Shown here piece by piece: positions 46,488 through 55,964 of a stretch of DNA of 64,000 bases. The stretch spans positions 124,001 through 188,000 of the forward strand of contig NZ_JAOVZV010000010.1 of the NCBI RefSeq assembly GCF_026460945.1, read 5' to 3'. The notes beneath the pieces were generated by a model. It saw only the letters and a list, made by a program, of their open reading frames with translations, was not told the DNA's origin and ran no database searches. This stretch comes from Chryseobacterium luquanense (lineage in GTDB: Bacteria > Bacteroidota > Bacteroidia > Flavobacteriales > Weeksellaceae). Position numbers and translations under genes: made by a program. Numbering within the stretch: the stretch's first letter is position 1; each line of letters starts with the position of its first letter.

Positions 46488-47384
46488 TTGAAAAAAATAT
46501 TATTTTTACTTTCTTTTTTTATCTGTGTAAATGCTTTTTCACAGCTGCTTTCTTCAAATCTTGAGAAAAAAACTCTTGCTTTGGGAGAAGTCAATCATTT
46601 GGTTATTAAAATTGATAATCTAAAAAGTAACGCAGTAGTTACAGCTCCGAAAAATGAATTGCTGCCTTTTCATTTTGAAGAAATTAAAGACAGTGTAAGT
46701 ATCAATGCAAATACTTATGAAAGAAAAATAGAATTTTCTGTTTACGAAGAAGGAACTTTTAAAATTCCGGAACTTGAATTTAAAGTAGGTCAAAAACTTT
46801 TAAAAACAATTCCTTACGAGATTGAAGTAATCAACACCGCTACGAAGGAAGATCAGATCAATGATATTATGAAGAATAAAGAAGTTGATTTGGAGGTGAC
46901 TGATTATTGGCAGCTTTACAAATGGTATCTTTTGGCGGTAATTGCTTTTGTATGTTTAGTTATTACTGTTATAATGATTGTGAAATACGGACGCAAAAGC
47001 AAAGATTCACCTGTTGTTGCAACCAATCAGACATTGAAGGAATTAGACTCATTAAAGAAGAAAAAATATATTGAAGACGGAAATTACCGTTTATTTTATG
47101 TCGAATTAATTGATATTTCAAGAAAGTTTATCACTAAGCAATATAGAATTCCTGCGGACGTATTGCTGACGGATGATTTAATTGTTTTAATGAAAGAAAA
47201 TAACACGATTTCTCAGGATAACGAAAAAATTGTGGAAGATGTATTTTTAAGAGGAGATTTGGTGAAATTTGCCAAAACTTTCCCAGATAAAGATTTAATG
47301 GAAAAAGATTTTGCTGAAATAAGAGATTTCGTGAAGCGTTCTTCCAAGGATATAGAATTTGAAAACCTGAGAAAAGATGTTTGA
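46488..47384 (+). CDS. Bat-operon membrane protein with signal peptide (DUF4381/BatD-like)
   Basis: 298 residues from a TTG at 46488; the TTG is accepted because it gives a normal signal peptide (KKILFLLSFFICVNAFSQ). A periplasmic beta domain (20-120) resembles the N-terminal part of BatD, then one membrane helix (about 147-165) and a cytoplasmic helical domain (185-298) with YRLFYVELIDISRKFI. The gene overlaps batA by eight bases. Proteins in this operon position probably assist the VWA proteins; the exact role is unknown. Confidence 0.75.
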   Translation: MKKILFLLSFFICVNAFSQLLSSNLEKKTLALGEVNHLVIKIDNLKSNAVVTAPKNELLPFHFEEIKDSVSINANTYERKIEFSVYEEGTFKIPELEFKVGQKLLKTIPYEIEVINTATKEDQINDIMKNKEVDLEVTDYWQLYKWYLLAVIAFVCLVITVIMIVKYGRKSKDSPVVATNQTLKELDSLKKKKYIEDGNYRLFYVELIDISRKFITKQYRIPADVLLTDDLIVLMKENNTISQDNEKIVEDVFLRGDLVKFAKTFPDKDLMEKDFAEIRDFVKRSSKDIEFENLRKDV

Positions 47385-48369
47385 TTTTGAATTTTTCAGT
47401 CCGTGGTTTTTTCTCTTGTTCTTGGTTTTTATTCCGCTTTTGATTAGAGATTTTAGCAGAAATAAAAGAAAAGGTATCAAAGTTCCGACGACGAATAATA
47501 TGAATGGCAATAATGGTATTTTGCCTGTACTTTTTTTATTGAAAATCTCAAAATATATTATTCTTTCCGCATTGATCATTGCAATGGCAAGACCGAGAGC
47601 TTTTTCGGTTTCTCAGGATAGAGACGAAACTAAAGGTATTGATATTATGCTCGCTGTAGATGTTTCTCTCAGTATGTTTGCGAAAGATTTTACACCGGAT
47701 CGATATTCTGTTCTTCAAAAAATCGCCTTAGATTTTATTAATAAACGCCCAAATGACAGATTTGGATTGGTAAATTATAAAATCGAAGCTTTTCTTAAAG
47801 TTCCCTTAACGTTTGACCATGACGCTGTAAAATATGAGATTGAAAATCTGAATCAAAGTGAAATGATTGACGGGACTTCTGTTGGTGACGGTTTGGCGGT
47901 TGCTGTGAATCATTTAATGAAAAGCAAAGCAAAGAGTAAAATCGTGATTTTGATGACAGACGGAATGAATAGTCTTGAAAATGGTTTATTTCCACCACAA
48001 TTGGCTGCAGTTTTGGCAAAAGATAATAATATAAAGGTATATTGTATTGGTATTGGAACAAACGGATATGCTTTGATGCCGGTACGTGCCGATAGATTTG
48101 GATTGATTTATGCTGAGCAACCAGTTTCAATAGATACCAATATGCTCCAGGAAATCGCTGCAACAACAGACGGAAAGTATTACAGAGCAGATTCTGAAGA
48201 TAAATTAGAAGAAATTTATTCTGAAATTAATAAATTAGAAAAAACAGATCTTAATGTTTCAAAGCTATATAATTACGAGGAGTATTTTAAAATTTTTCTT
48301 TGGATTGCTTTAGGAATGTTGGTTTTTGATGCCATTTTGCGTTGGGTACTTTATAAATTTTTAAGCTGA
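47377..48369 (+). CDS. batA: BatA-like VWA domain membrane protein
   Basis: 330 residues. N-terminal membrane helices (about 5-20 and 57-72), a VWA domain with MIDAS AVDVSLSM and MTDGMNS, and a C-terminal helix (about 309-325). The VWA domain faces the periplasm. It overlaps the previous gene by eight bases and batB by one, so translation is coupled. BatA/BatB support oxygen tolerance or envelope integrity in Bacteroides and Leptospira. Confidence 0.92.
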   Translation: MFDFEFFSPWFFLLFLVFIPLLIRDFSRNKRKGIKVPTTNNMNGNNGILPVLFLLKISKYIILSALIIAMARPRAFSVSQDRDETKGIDIMLAVDVSLSMFAKDFTPDRYSVLQKIALDFINKRPNDRFGLVNYKIEAFLKVPLTFDHDAVKYEIENLNQSEMIDGTSVGDGLAVAVNHLMKSKAKSKIVILMTDGMNSLENGLFPPQLAAVLAKDNNIKVYCIGIGTNGYALMPVRADRFGLIYAEQPVSIDTNMLQEIAATTDGKYYRADSEDKLEEIYSEINKLEKTDLNVSKLYNYEEYFKIFLWIALGMLVFDAILRWVLYKFLS

Positions 48370-49376
48370 TGGATTGGTATTTAGGAAATAACTGGTATTT
48401 ATTGTTATTGCTGCTTTTGCCGCTCTTATCTTTTTTTCTCATTCGTTTTTTGCGTTGGAGAAAGAAGAAAAGAGAACTTTTTGCAGACTCAAAATTCCAT
48501 GAAAATTTATTTGAAAAGAATTCGGGATTTTTGAAAATATTTCCTGCACTTTACTTTATAGCAACTCTTTTCCTGATATTTGCTATCATTGATCTTTTGA
48601 ATGGCTCTGAAAAAATAGAAACTGACCAGAAAATGAATAACGTAATATTTGTGATGGACGTTTCTAATTCTATGAATGCTGAAGATATTAACCCAGATCG
48701 ATTGACTCAGGCGAAAAATTTGATTATTAATACCATTCACGAACTTAAAAATGATAAAATAGGAATTGTAATTTTTGCAGGTGAAGCGGTTTCAATCATG
48801 CCTTTAACAACAGATTACGGTTCAGTAGAAACTTATATTTCAGATTTGCAGACGGATGATATTACAATCCAAGGGACAGATTTTCTTCATGCGATGGAAG
48901 TGGCGGTCACAAAATTTAAAAATGTAAATAAAGGATCGCGTAAAGTAGTTTTGATAAGCGATGGTGAAGATAATGAAGGGAATGATAATCCTGCTATCAG
49001 ATTAGCGAATAGCGAAGGTATAGCAATTACGACTGTAGGAGTTGGTTCTGACGAAGGTGCACCGATTCCTATTTATAAAGTTGGGCAGTTGATGGGATAT
49101 CATTTTGATCAGAACGGCGAAACGGTGGTTTCTAAAAGACAAACTGAAGCCTTGAAAAAAATGGCAGAATCTACCGGTGGAACTTACATCGACGGAAATA
49201 ATATGAATGATGCCCCGAAAAGAATTGCTGAAGATATAAACAGGAAAGTTTCAGATACAAATACGAAAGTAGATTCTCAGAATGCCAATCATTATTATCA
49301 ATACTTTTTGGCAATTTCTATATTCTTTTTTATGCTAATTTTTCTTTTTAATCCTAGAAGAGATTTTAATGTTTAA
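48369..49376 (+). CDS. batB: BatB-like VWA domain membrane protein
   Basis: 335 residues, same layout as BatA: two N-terminal helices, VWA domain with MIDAS FVMDVSNSM and ISDGEDNEGN, and a C-terminal helix near 315-330. The start ATG overlaps the batA stop by one base. BatA and BatB are probably a paralogous pair. Confidence 0.92.
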   Translation: MDWYLGNNWYLLLLLLLPLLSFFLIRFLRWRKKKRELFADSKFHENLFEKNSGFLKIFPALYFIATLFLIFAIIDLLNGSEKIETDQKMNNVIFVMDVSNSMNAEDINPDRLTQAKNLIINTIHELKNDKIGIVIFAGEAVSIMPLTTDYGSVETYISDLQTDDITIQGTDFLHAMEVAVTKFKNVNKGSRKVVLISDGEDNEGNDNPAIRLANSEGIAITTVGVGSDEGAPIPIYKVGQLMGYHFDQNGETVVSKRQTEALKKMAESTGGTYIDGNNMNDAPKRIAEDINRKVSDTNTKVDSQNANHYYQYFLAISIFFFMLIFLFNPRRDFNV

Positions 49377-49462
49377 AATATTGTGATTGCTAAATTTCTA
49401 AACATTACAGACTTTAACCCAACTTTAACAAATAAGACGCTGTTTATTAACATATAAAGGGA

Positions 49463-49470
49463 TAATTTTG
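49463..49470 (+). promoter_or_regulatory. -7-like box directly before batC
   Basis: TAATTTTG ends six bases before the batC ATG at 49477. If used, transcription would begin at or next to the start codon. No -33 TTG is seen. Confidence 0.35.
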
Positions 49471-49476
49471 CAAGAG

Positions 49477-50208
49477 ATGAATACTAAAATTGTATTTTTA
49501 GCGTTGATATTTATTTTTTTGTTCTCAGGTACACTATTTGGGCAGGAAAGCTACAAGACTTTGGTCTACGAAGGCAACAAAAAATTTAATGCTAATGATT
49601 ATGATGGCGCTTCTTCAAAGTTTATGGAAGCTATAAAATCTAATTCTAATGATTTTACGGCTCACTATAATTTAGGAAACGCTTTGTATAAAAGAAAAAT
49701 GTATCAGGATGCGAAAGAAGAGTATGCAAAAGCAGAAAAACTTTCTCAGACTTTACCAGATAAAGCTGCGGCGCTTCATAATCTGGGAAATACAATGATG
49801 CAGATGAATCAGCATGAGAAGGCGGCAGATTATTATAAACAATCTCTCAAACAAGATCCTTACAACGAGGCAACTAGAAAAAACTATGAAATTGCCAAGT
49901 TGAAACAATTGGAAAAGGAGAGAAATAAAAGCCAGCAAAATGACCAATCCGGTAAAAACGGAGGCGGTGAAGACCAAAATAAAGGTGAGAAAGGTGATTC
50001 TAAAAATGAAAAAAAGAATCAGGGAAATGGTCCTCAGCAAGATAAAGGTCAAGACGATAAGTCTAAAGGAAAAGGCGGAGGTGGAAAACTTCCAAAAGAA
50101 TTAGAAAAAGCTATATTGGATAGTATTGAAGGCAGAGAAAAGAAAACTGCTAAAAGAATTATAAAAGGATCTTATTCAAAGCCGCAAAGCAACGAGAAAG
50201 ATTGGTGA
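49477..50208 (+). CDS. batC: BatC-like TPR protein
   Basis: 243 residues from the ATG at 49477; an in-frame TTG at 49468 lies within a promoter-like box and is disfavoured. Signal peptide to about FGQ (21), three TPR repeats (about 28-145, with FTAHYNLGNALYKRKMY and AALHNLGNTMMQMNQHEKAA), then a low-complexity K/G/N/Q tail and a short helix. It is periplasmic or inner-membrane anchored through its partners. Confidence 0.9.
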   Translation: MNTKIVFLALIFIFLFSGTLFGQESYKTLVYEGNKKFNANDYDGASSKFMEAIKSNSNDFTAHYNLGNALYKRKMYQDAKEEYAKAEKLSQTLPDKAAALHNLGNTMMQMNQHEKAADYYKQSLKQDPYNEATRKNYEIAKLKQLEKERNKSQQNDQSGKNGGGEDQNKGEKGDSKNEKKNQGNGPQQDKGQDDKSKGKGGGGKLPKELEKAILDSIEGREKKTAKRIIKGSYSKPQSNEKDW

Positions 50209-51938
50209 TGACACAAAAAATTATTTACGTTTTGCTTACTCTTGTATCTGTAATTTCTTACGGACAGGTACAATTTACTATGAAATCGGATAAAACCGAT
50301 TACAACGGTAAAGAAATCGTAAATCTTACAATTGTTCTGGAATTAAACGGAGATTTAATTCAGCAGAGTAAACTACAACTTCCTGATTTATCAAAGTTTA
50401 ATATGATTGGAAATGGATCTTTCAGCCAAGCTGTAAGAGATCCTGAAACGAATGTGGCAGTAGACCAGTATGTTACCAGAATTGCACTTGAGCCTAAACA
50501 AAAAGGTAAGATAAAAGTAGGTTCTGTATTGGTTACGATAAATAACAAAATTTACAAAACGGAACCTTTCGATATTTTTATTAAAGATATTGAGAAAAAA
50601 ACGATAGCAAATGTTTCCAATGATGTCTATCTCAATATGGAAATTGAAGATCGTGAAGTTTATCAGGATCAACCAACAATAGCGGTTTTGAGGGTTTATT
50701 CTAGAAGCATAGATAATCTTAGGAAAGTAAAAAACATCAGACTTCCTGAGCAGGAAAATATCAATGTACATCCCGTTAATTTCAAAAGATCAGAAATTGA
50801 TCCTTCCGGATATGCAAATATGGCATCTCAGGTTTTGGCGGTGTTTATGGTGTTTCCAAATGAAGCTGGTTATGTAGAAGTTCCTGCAGTTTCAGCTTCT
50901 GTGAATAGTTTTTCTGTTAAAAATAAAATTGCATCCAACAAAGTAAAGCTCAACGTAAAAAAACTTCCTGAAGGTTCTCCCGAATCTTTCAAAAATGCGG
51001 TTGGAAATTTCAAGGTGGATGTTTTTCATTCATCAAAAGATAAAGTAGAGGCGAAAAAGCCGGTAAATGTAACAGTAAAAGTTTCCGGTGAAGGAAATCT
51101 TGCTGATATGAGTCTTCCTAAAATTGAAGAATCGCCTGATTACGATATTTTTGCACCAAGAATTACTTCTCATGTAAGTGCAGGAATTTCAGGAATGAAA
51201 GGTGAGATTTTAGCTAAATATATTCTGATTCCCAAGAAAGCCGGAGATCTAATTGTAAAAACTGAACCTTTTGCTTTTTTCAATCCTGCAGAAAAGGAAT
51301 ATGTAAATCTCGGACAAGAAAAATTAGACTTAACAGCATTTTCACATGATGAGGTTTTAGAAGCAAGATCTACGGTTGAAAAAGTTAACGATTATACCAA
51401 TACTTTGCTTGAAACTGTTGATAGTCCGGTTTTGAAAACTACTTCTTTTAAAGTAAAAGAAAAAAGTAAGTTCAACTGGAATGTACTTTTTATCAATATT
51501 GCAATATTATTTGGGTTGTTTGTTGCTTATATGGTGTTTAAATATTGGCAAAAAAATCGAAATATAATTAAAGAAAAACCAACTCCAAAACCTTTAGGTT
51601 CTGTAGCGGAAACCGAAAGAGAAATCAGAGAAAGTTTAAAAACAGACATCACAGATTATTTTGCCTATCTTGAAAATATTAAGACTTCAGGAGATTATCC
51701 AAAGTTTTTTCAAACCTTTGAAGAAATGGATTTAGAAGTAAGAAAGCAGTATTTTCAAAGCTCCAAAGAAGATTTTAAACAATTCCTGGAAAGGCATAAT
51801 GGAAGTTTTGTTGCTGAAAATTATCAGGAATTACTACATAAAGTTCAAATGGAGAAATACTCTCCAATTACCTCAGAAGACTCTTTAAATGACTTATTGA
51901 CGGATATCGTTAAATTATACTCTGTAATTAGTAAATAA
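50208..51938 (+). CDS. batD: BatD-like protein
   Basis: 576 residues from the ATG at 50208, which overlaps the batC stop (TGATG). Signal peptide to SYGQ (20), several periplasmic Ig-like beta domains (25-420) with the BatD features QYVTRIALEPKQKGKIKVG and PKKAGDLIVKTEPF, one membrane helix (about 427-446) and a cytoplasmic helical tail. It is the last gene of the bat operon. Confidence 0.92.
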   Translation: MTQKIIYVLLTLVSVISYGQVQFTMKSDKTDYNGKEIVNLTIVLELNGDLIQQSKLQLPDLSKFNMIGNGSFSQAVRDPETNVAVDQYVTRIALEPKQKGKIKVGSVLVTINNKIYKTEPFDIFIKDIEKKTIANVSNDVYLNMEIEDREVYQDQPTIAVLRVYSRSIDNLRKVKNIRLPEQENINVHPVNFKRSEIDPSGYANMASQVLAVFMVFPNEAGYVEVPAVSASVNSFSVKNKIASNKVKLNVKKLPEGSPESFKNAVGNFKVDVFHSSKDKVEAKKPVNVTVKVSGEGNLADMSLPKIEESPDYDIFAPRITSHVSAGISGMKGEILAKYILIPKKAGDLIVKTEPFAFFNPAEKEYVNLGQEKLDLTAFSHDEVLEARSTVEKVNDYTNTLLETVDSPVLKTTSFKVKEKSKFNWNVLFINIAILFGLFVAYMVFKYWQKNRNIIKEKPTPKPLGSVAETEREIRESLKTDITDYFAYLENIKTSGDYPKFFQTFEEMDLEVRKQYFQSSKEDFKQFLERHNGSFVAENYQELLHKVQMEKYSPITSEDSLNDLLTDIVKLYSVISK

Positions 51939-51981
51939 TCATTTTTTATTCATAATTTTGCGAAATTAATAATCGTAAGGT

Positions 51982-52584
51982 ATGGAGGTTTTCAATAGTT
52001 TCTCTTTAAAGGAGGTAATTACCAGTTTTATGGTACTTTTCGCTGTGATCGATATTATTGGTTCGGTTCCGATTGTAGTAAGCTTACAGCAAAAATTCGG
52101 ACAAATCGAAGCGGGTAGAGCATCAATTACAGCAGGATTTATTATGATTGTATTTCTTTTTGTAGGGAATAAAATCTTGAAATTTATTGGTGTTGATGTT
52201 AATTCATTTGCAATTGCCGGAGCTTTTGTTATTTTTATTATTGCTCTCGAGATGATTTTAGGAATTGAGATCAACAAAACAACCGAAGCAAAATCTGCAT
52301 CCATTGTTCCGATTGCATTTCCCTTGGTTGCAGGAGCGGGAACTTTAACTACGACTCTGTCTTTAAGAGCAGAGTTTCATGATATTAACATTATTTGTGG
52401 CATCATTCTCAATACAATTTTCGTATATTTGGTGCTGAAATCTGCGAAGTGGATTGAGAAGAAGATGGGGGAGGCGTCATTGGCAATTCTTCAGAAAGTT
52501 TTCGGGATTATTCTACTGGCAATTTCAATTAAATTATTTACCGCAAATTTTGCGCAGTTGGTGCAGAATTATATAAATTTTTAA
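51982..52584 (+). CDS. MarC family membrane protein
   Basis: 200 residues, six membrane helices in the MarC/UPF0056 pattern, with AVIDIIGSVPIVVSL in helix 1-2 and AFPLVAGAGTLTT in the middle. Transport function is unproven for the family. A TAATTTTG box at 51953-51960 suggests its own promoter although it follows batD by 43 bases. Confidence 0.88.
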   Translation: MEVFNSFSLKEVITSFMVLFAVIDIIGSVPIVVSLQQKFGQIEAGRASITAGFIMIVFLFVGNKILKFIGVDVNSFAIAGAFVIFIIALEMILGIEINKTTEAKSASIVPIAFPLVAGAGTLTTTLSLRAEFHDINIICGIILNTIFVYLVLKSAKWIEKKMGEASLAILQKVFGIILLAISIKLFTANFAQLVQNYINF

Positions 52585-52587
52585 ATC

Positions 52588-52782
52588 ATGCAGAAGTTTT
52601 ATAAAGTATTTTTAATCGTATTTTTAGTAATTATCGCAATCAATACGTATGCAATCGACTGGAATTCAGATATTACGTCTGAAGATAATGTGAAATTTTT
52701 AATCTCAATCGCTTGTGGACTTTTAGGAGTAGGTTTACTTTTCATCCTCAACACTTGGAGCAAAATTGGAGCAAAGAAGTAA
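52588..52782 (+). CDS. Small hypothetical membrane protein, 64 residues
   Basis: Two hydrophobic segments (5-20 and 38-54) with an acidic loop DWNSDITSEDN. It starts three bases after marC, so it is cotranscribed. No known family. Confidence 0.65.
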   Translation: MQKFYKVFLIVFLVIIAINTYAIDWNSDITSEDNVKFLISIACGLLGVGLLFILNTWSKIGAKK

Positions 52783-52802
52783 TTCTTTCCTATATAAAAT
52801 AT

Positions 52803-52834
52803 AAAAACTCTTTTATTGCGAAAGAGTTTTTTTT
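52803..52834 (+). terminator. Rho-independent terminator after the marC pair
   Basis: AAAAACTCTT / AAGAGTTTTT stem with long T-run. Confidence 0.85.
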
Positions 52835-52876
52835 TGGTGTAAATATATATTTAAAAATGGTGCTGATGATTTATTC

Positions 52877-52938
52877 AAATCATCAAGATAACTTTGTCAA
52901 CTTACCTTGATGATTTAAGAAGCTTATCTTGATGAATT
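52877..52938. repeat. Three related 15-base repeats, two forming a hairpin
   Basis: AAATCATCAAGATAA (52877-52891) pairs with TTACCTTGATGATTT (52902-52916, one mismatch); a third copy TTATCTTGATGAATT follows at 52924-52938. It may stop transcripts of the convergent isochorismate synthase gene or bind a regulator. Confidence 0.45.
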
Positions 52939-52965
52939 GAAGGTTTGATGTACACCAATTTTTTA

Positions 52966-53943
52966 TTAATGATTTAGAACTAAATTTTTCAAAACCGCTT
53001 CAGATTTCAGCTCAGTCTCATTCCATTCTTTTTCTGGATTGCTTTGAGCTGTAATTCCGCCTCCTACAAAGAGATGAACAGAGTCTTTATATAATCTTGC
53101 ACAACGAAGATTCACAAAATACTGAATGTAATCATCCGTTTCGATCTTGATATAACCCGCATATAATTCTCTCGGAAATTTTTCAACTTTTTCAATAATT
53201 TCCTTGCAAAAATCTTTAGGAATTCCGCAAACTGCAGGAGTTGGATGAAGTTCCTGAATGATGGAATCTAAATTTTCTGGATTTATTTTTAATTTAAAAT
53301 CTGTTCGTAAATGTTTGATATTTCCTGAAATATGGTCACAAGTTTCCGATTCCTGAATAGAATTTGAATCACTGAATTTCTGTAAAATATTTCTGATGTA
53401 AGATGAAACCGGTTTTTGTTCTTCAATTTCCTTTTCTGTCCATTCTTCAGAAACAGGAATTGTTCCGGCTAAACTCATTGTTTCAAACTCATGAGTCGAC
53501 TTGTTGAATTTTCCTAAAACTTCAGAAAAAGCACCCAACCACGAAGTTTCTCCATGAAAAAACAAATATTTAAAAGCATTTGGATAGTTTTTGCAAAGAT
53601 TGAGAAAGCTGCTTTTTAAATCAATTTCATTAAAATCTTTAACTATTTTTCTCCTTGAAAGAACCAATTTGGGAAGATCGTTTTCTTTAATAATTTCAAT
53701 AACATCTTCCAGTTTTTGAAGATATTCTTCTTTATTTTCAGCTTCAAACTGAGTTTTATCTTCAGGTAGAATTTCTGAACTGATTTTTAAATGATCAAAT
53801 TCCGACTGATTTTTATCGATGACTTTACCCTTAATTTCAATCTTCTCAATGTTATTAAAAGAATGAAAATTGATAGAATTGATATTTGAATTTTCGTCTG
53901 TAGAATAGAGTCTCTCGTCAAATGGAAATTTGAAATAAATCAT
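52966..53943 (-). CDS. menF: Isochorismate synthase (chorismate-binding family)
   Basis: 325 residues, shorter at the N-terminus than E. coli MenF (431), as is common in Bacteroidota. The chorismate-binding core has KLVLSRRKI, MSLAGTIPV, LHPTPAVCGIPKD, YAGYIKI and VGGGITAQSNPEKEW. It makes isochorismate for menaquinone; menC and a MenI-like gene are also in this window. EntC-like siderophore synthesis is possible, but no siderophore genes are present. Confidence 0.85.
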   Translation of the reverse strand: MIYFKFPFDERLYSTDENSNINSINFHSFNNIEKIEIKGKVIDKNQSEFDHLKISSEILPEDKTQFEAENKEEYLQKLEDVIEIIKENDLPKLVLSRRKIVKDFNEIDLKSSFLNLCKNYPNAFKYLFFHGETSWLGAFSEVLGKFNKSTHEFETMSLAGTIPVSEEWTEKEIEEQKPVSSYIRNILQKFSDSNSIQESETCDHISGNIKHLRTDFKLKINPENLDSIIQELHPTPAVCGIPKDFCKEIIEKVEKFPRELYAGYIKIETDDYIQYFVNLRCARLYKDSVHLFVGGGITAQSNPEKEWNETELKSEAVLKNLVLNH

Positions 53944-53967
53944 AATGTTTGAGCTTTAAGAAAGCCA

Positions 53968-54852
53968 TTACTTAGAAATAAAAAACGAAATTCCTAAACT
54001 GATTTTCCTTTCAACAAAGGTATTATTAGTCTTAAAAATGTCAAAATCAAATGAAGAGTTTTTTAATGAAAGATTGTTGATTTTATAATGTTGATATTCT
54101 GCATCAATTAAAAAACGCTTTAAAACCCGATATTGCAGACCAAAAGAAAATCCAAAATTGATTTGATTGCTTTTAAAATCATCCAGTTTATTTAAAATAT
54201 TGTTTTCCGGAACTAAAAACTGTATTTTGTAGTTATTTTTATTAGCTAAAACCCCAATGAACGGACGGAAATTTCTCCATTCATAAATGGCTTTTAACTC
54301 TAAAATATATTCAAAGTGTTTATTGTTAAATCTTTGAAAAAGCAAAGGTTGATTGTCTTCAGAAAAGTAAAAGCCGTCGAGGTAAGTTTCTTCTTTATTG
54401 GCATTCAAATCAAATGTAGAATTCCAATGGGAAGTATTTGCAGAAAGCATTAAAGAAAAATTAGGATTGATGATACTTTTAGAAATCCAGATTCCTAAGT
54501 CTTGGCCGAACTGTAGATTTTTTTCTGAAATGTTTTCTGCCCAACTTGCTTTTTTAAAACCAATTCCTGCCTGAATTCCGAACTGAAGTTTATTGTTTGA
54601 AATTTTCTTTAATTGCTCTTGAAGCTCTTCTTTGTCTATATTTTGTTGAACGCTATTTATTTCTTTTGTCAGAATTTCGTGAGAAGAAAACATCAGATTT
54701 GCAGGTTTTAATTTAACTGCTTTTTCAAGATAAATGGTATCATAAACAATCACTTTTTCATAAATGTAAACGGTGTCCGTTTTTTTACGCTGAGCAAAAA
54801 TTGAAATTGTAAAGATGACAGAAAAAAGGAAAACGATTTTTTTTAAAAGCAT
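53968..54852 (-). CDS. Probable outer-membrane beta-barrel protein paired with a membrane-bound sigma factor
   Basis: 294 residues. The signal peptide ends at IFAQ (21). Residues 25-45 (DTVYIYEKVIVYDTIYLEK) resemble the C-terminus of the sigma-factor product encoded 13 bases upstream (QRDTVFIER). From about 90 on, alternating strands (LQFGIQAGIGFKK, FGFSFGLQYRVLKRF) and a final ISLGISFFISK suggest an eight-stranded barrel of PorT or OmpA type. Function unknown; it probably acts with the sigma factor. Confidence 0.65.
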   Translation of the reverse strand: MLLKKIVFLFSVIFTISIFAQRKKTDTVYIYEKVIVYDTIYLEKAVKLKPANLMFSSHEILTKEINSVQQNIDKEELQEQLKKISNNKLQFGIQAGIGFKKASWAENISEKNLQFGQDLGIWISKSIINPNFSLMLSANTSHWNSTFDLNANKEETYLDGFYFSEDNQPLLFQRFNNKHFEYILELKAIYEWRNFRPFIGVLANKNNYKIQFLVPENNILNKLDDFKSNQINFGFSFGLQYRVLKRFLIDAEYQHYKINNLSLKNSSFDFDIFKTNNTFVERKISLGISFFISK

Positions 54853-54865
54853 AGTTAGTTGACTT

Positions 54866-55963
54866 TTATCTTTCTATAAAAACAGTGTCTCTCTGAATGA
54901 TTTTCTTTACAATAATTACTTTGTGAGAAGCTGTTTCAGAAGAATCTTTATTAGTCTTATTTCTTGAAGATACTGAGTTTTTTGTTGTAACGGACGGTTT
55001 TTCTGTTTTTAAATTTTCTTTGATTTCAATGTTTGGATTTTGAGATATTTCTTCGATTTCTAAATTTTTTCCTAAAATTATTTTGTCATGATTATTGACT
55101 TGATTTCCTGAAATTAGAACCATATTTTTATTGGATTCAGATGAGATAATATTCAAATTGTCTTTGGTGAAAACATGATTTTTAGGATTAAAAAACAAAA
55201 CTGATCCGACAATAATAATGAAAAACGTCAATCCAATAATTGCTTTCTCTTTCCAATGATTTTGGTTTGAAGAAAATGTAATCGTATTACTATTTATATC
55301 TGAAGGAATTTCAAAATTCTGTGTTGTAGAAATTTCAAAATTTGAAAATTTCGACTGGAGGGTTTGTGCCCATAATAAATTATCAAATCCTAAGAAAATT
55401 AAAATCTGTGCTGTTTTGTTTTTCGGAGTTTCACTGTTTAAAAAATGAGTCAATAAATAGTTTTGAACTGATTTTTTCGCCCTCATCAAATGTGATTTTG
55501 AAGTATTCACAGGAATCTCCAAAATACCCGAAATTTCCGCATGAGAATAGTTTTCGATATAGTATAAATTGAAAACCGACTTATGATGAGAAGGCAAACT
55601 GTCGATAGATTTCAACAGCTCTTCTCTTGTAAAATCGTATGCTAAAATGTGTTTTTTCTCGTCCATTGCAGATGTGGTCATTTCGGTCAGTGTATCTGGG
55701 ATTTCTGATGGTTCGGTAGTGATGAAAGTGTCTTTACTGGTTTTTCGGATGTATTGCAGTGCATTGTTAACTACAATTTTTTTAAGCCAACCAAAAATTG
55801 CCTGTTCATCTTTCAACTGATGGTTCTTCTGGATTGCCGCAATAAAACTGTCCTGCACAATATCTTCCGCAGTCTGAATGTCTGCGATATATCTGCGACA
55901 AATCCCCAAAAGTTTTGGGGAATAGTCGAGATAGATTTTTTGCCAGTTTAGTTTTGTTTGCAT
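54866..55963 (-). CDS. ECF sigma factor fused to a membrane and periplasmic tail
   Basis: 365 residues, about twice a normal ECF sigma. Sigma region 2 (about 10-75, with AEDIVQDSFIAAIQ and IFGWLKKIVVNNALQYI) and region 4 (about 112-175, LPSHHKSVFNLYYIENYSH, PVNTSKSHLMRAKK) are complete. A linker leads to a membrane helix (241-258, IIGLTFFIIIVGSVLFF) and a 105-residue periplasmic tail rich in N, S and K. The frame is continuous. It lies between a lipoprotein gene (one base away) and an outer-membrane protein gene, which suggests a signalling unit anchored at the membrane. Confidence 0.85.
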   Translation of the reverse strand: MQTKLNWQKIYLDYSPKLLGICRRYIADIQTAEDIVQDSFIAAIQKNHQLKDEQAIFGWLKKIVVNNALQYIRKTSKDTFITTEPSEIPDTLTEMTTSAMDEKKHILAYDFTREELLKSIDSLPSHHKSVFNLYYIENYSHAEISGILEIPVNTSKSHLMRAKKSVQNYLLTHFLNSETPKNKTAQILIFLGFDNLLWAQTLQSKFSNFEISTTQNFEIPSDINSNTITFSSNQNHWKEKAIIGLTFFIIIVGSVLFFNPKNHVFTKDNLNIISSESNKNMVLISGNQVNNHDKIILGKNLEIEEISQNPNIEIKENLKTEKPSVTTKNSVSSRNKTNKDSSETASHKVIIVKKIIQRDTVFIER

Positions 55964-55964
55964 T

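Noticed and set aside
47795..48166. 123-codon frame antisense to batA
   Set aside because: Overlaps the VWA domain coding sequence; no recognisable protein features.
49468..49476. TTG start for batC at 49468
   Set aside because: It lies in a TAATTTTG promoter-like box; the ATG at 49477 begins a proper signal peptide.
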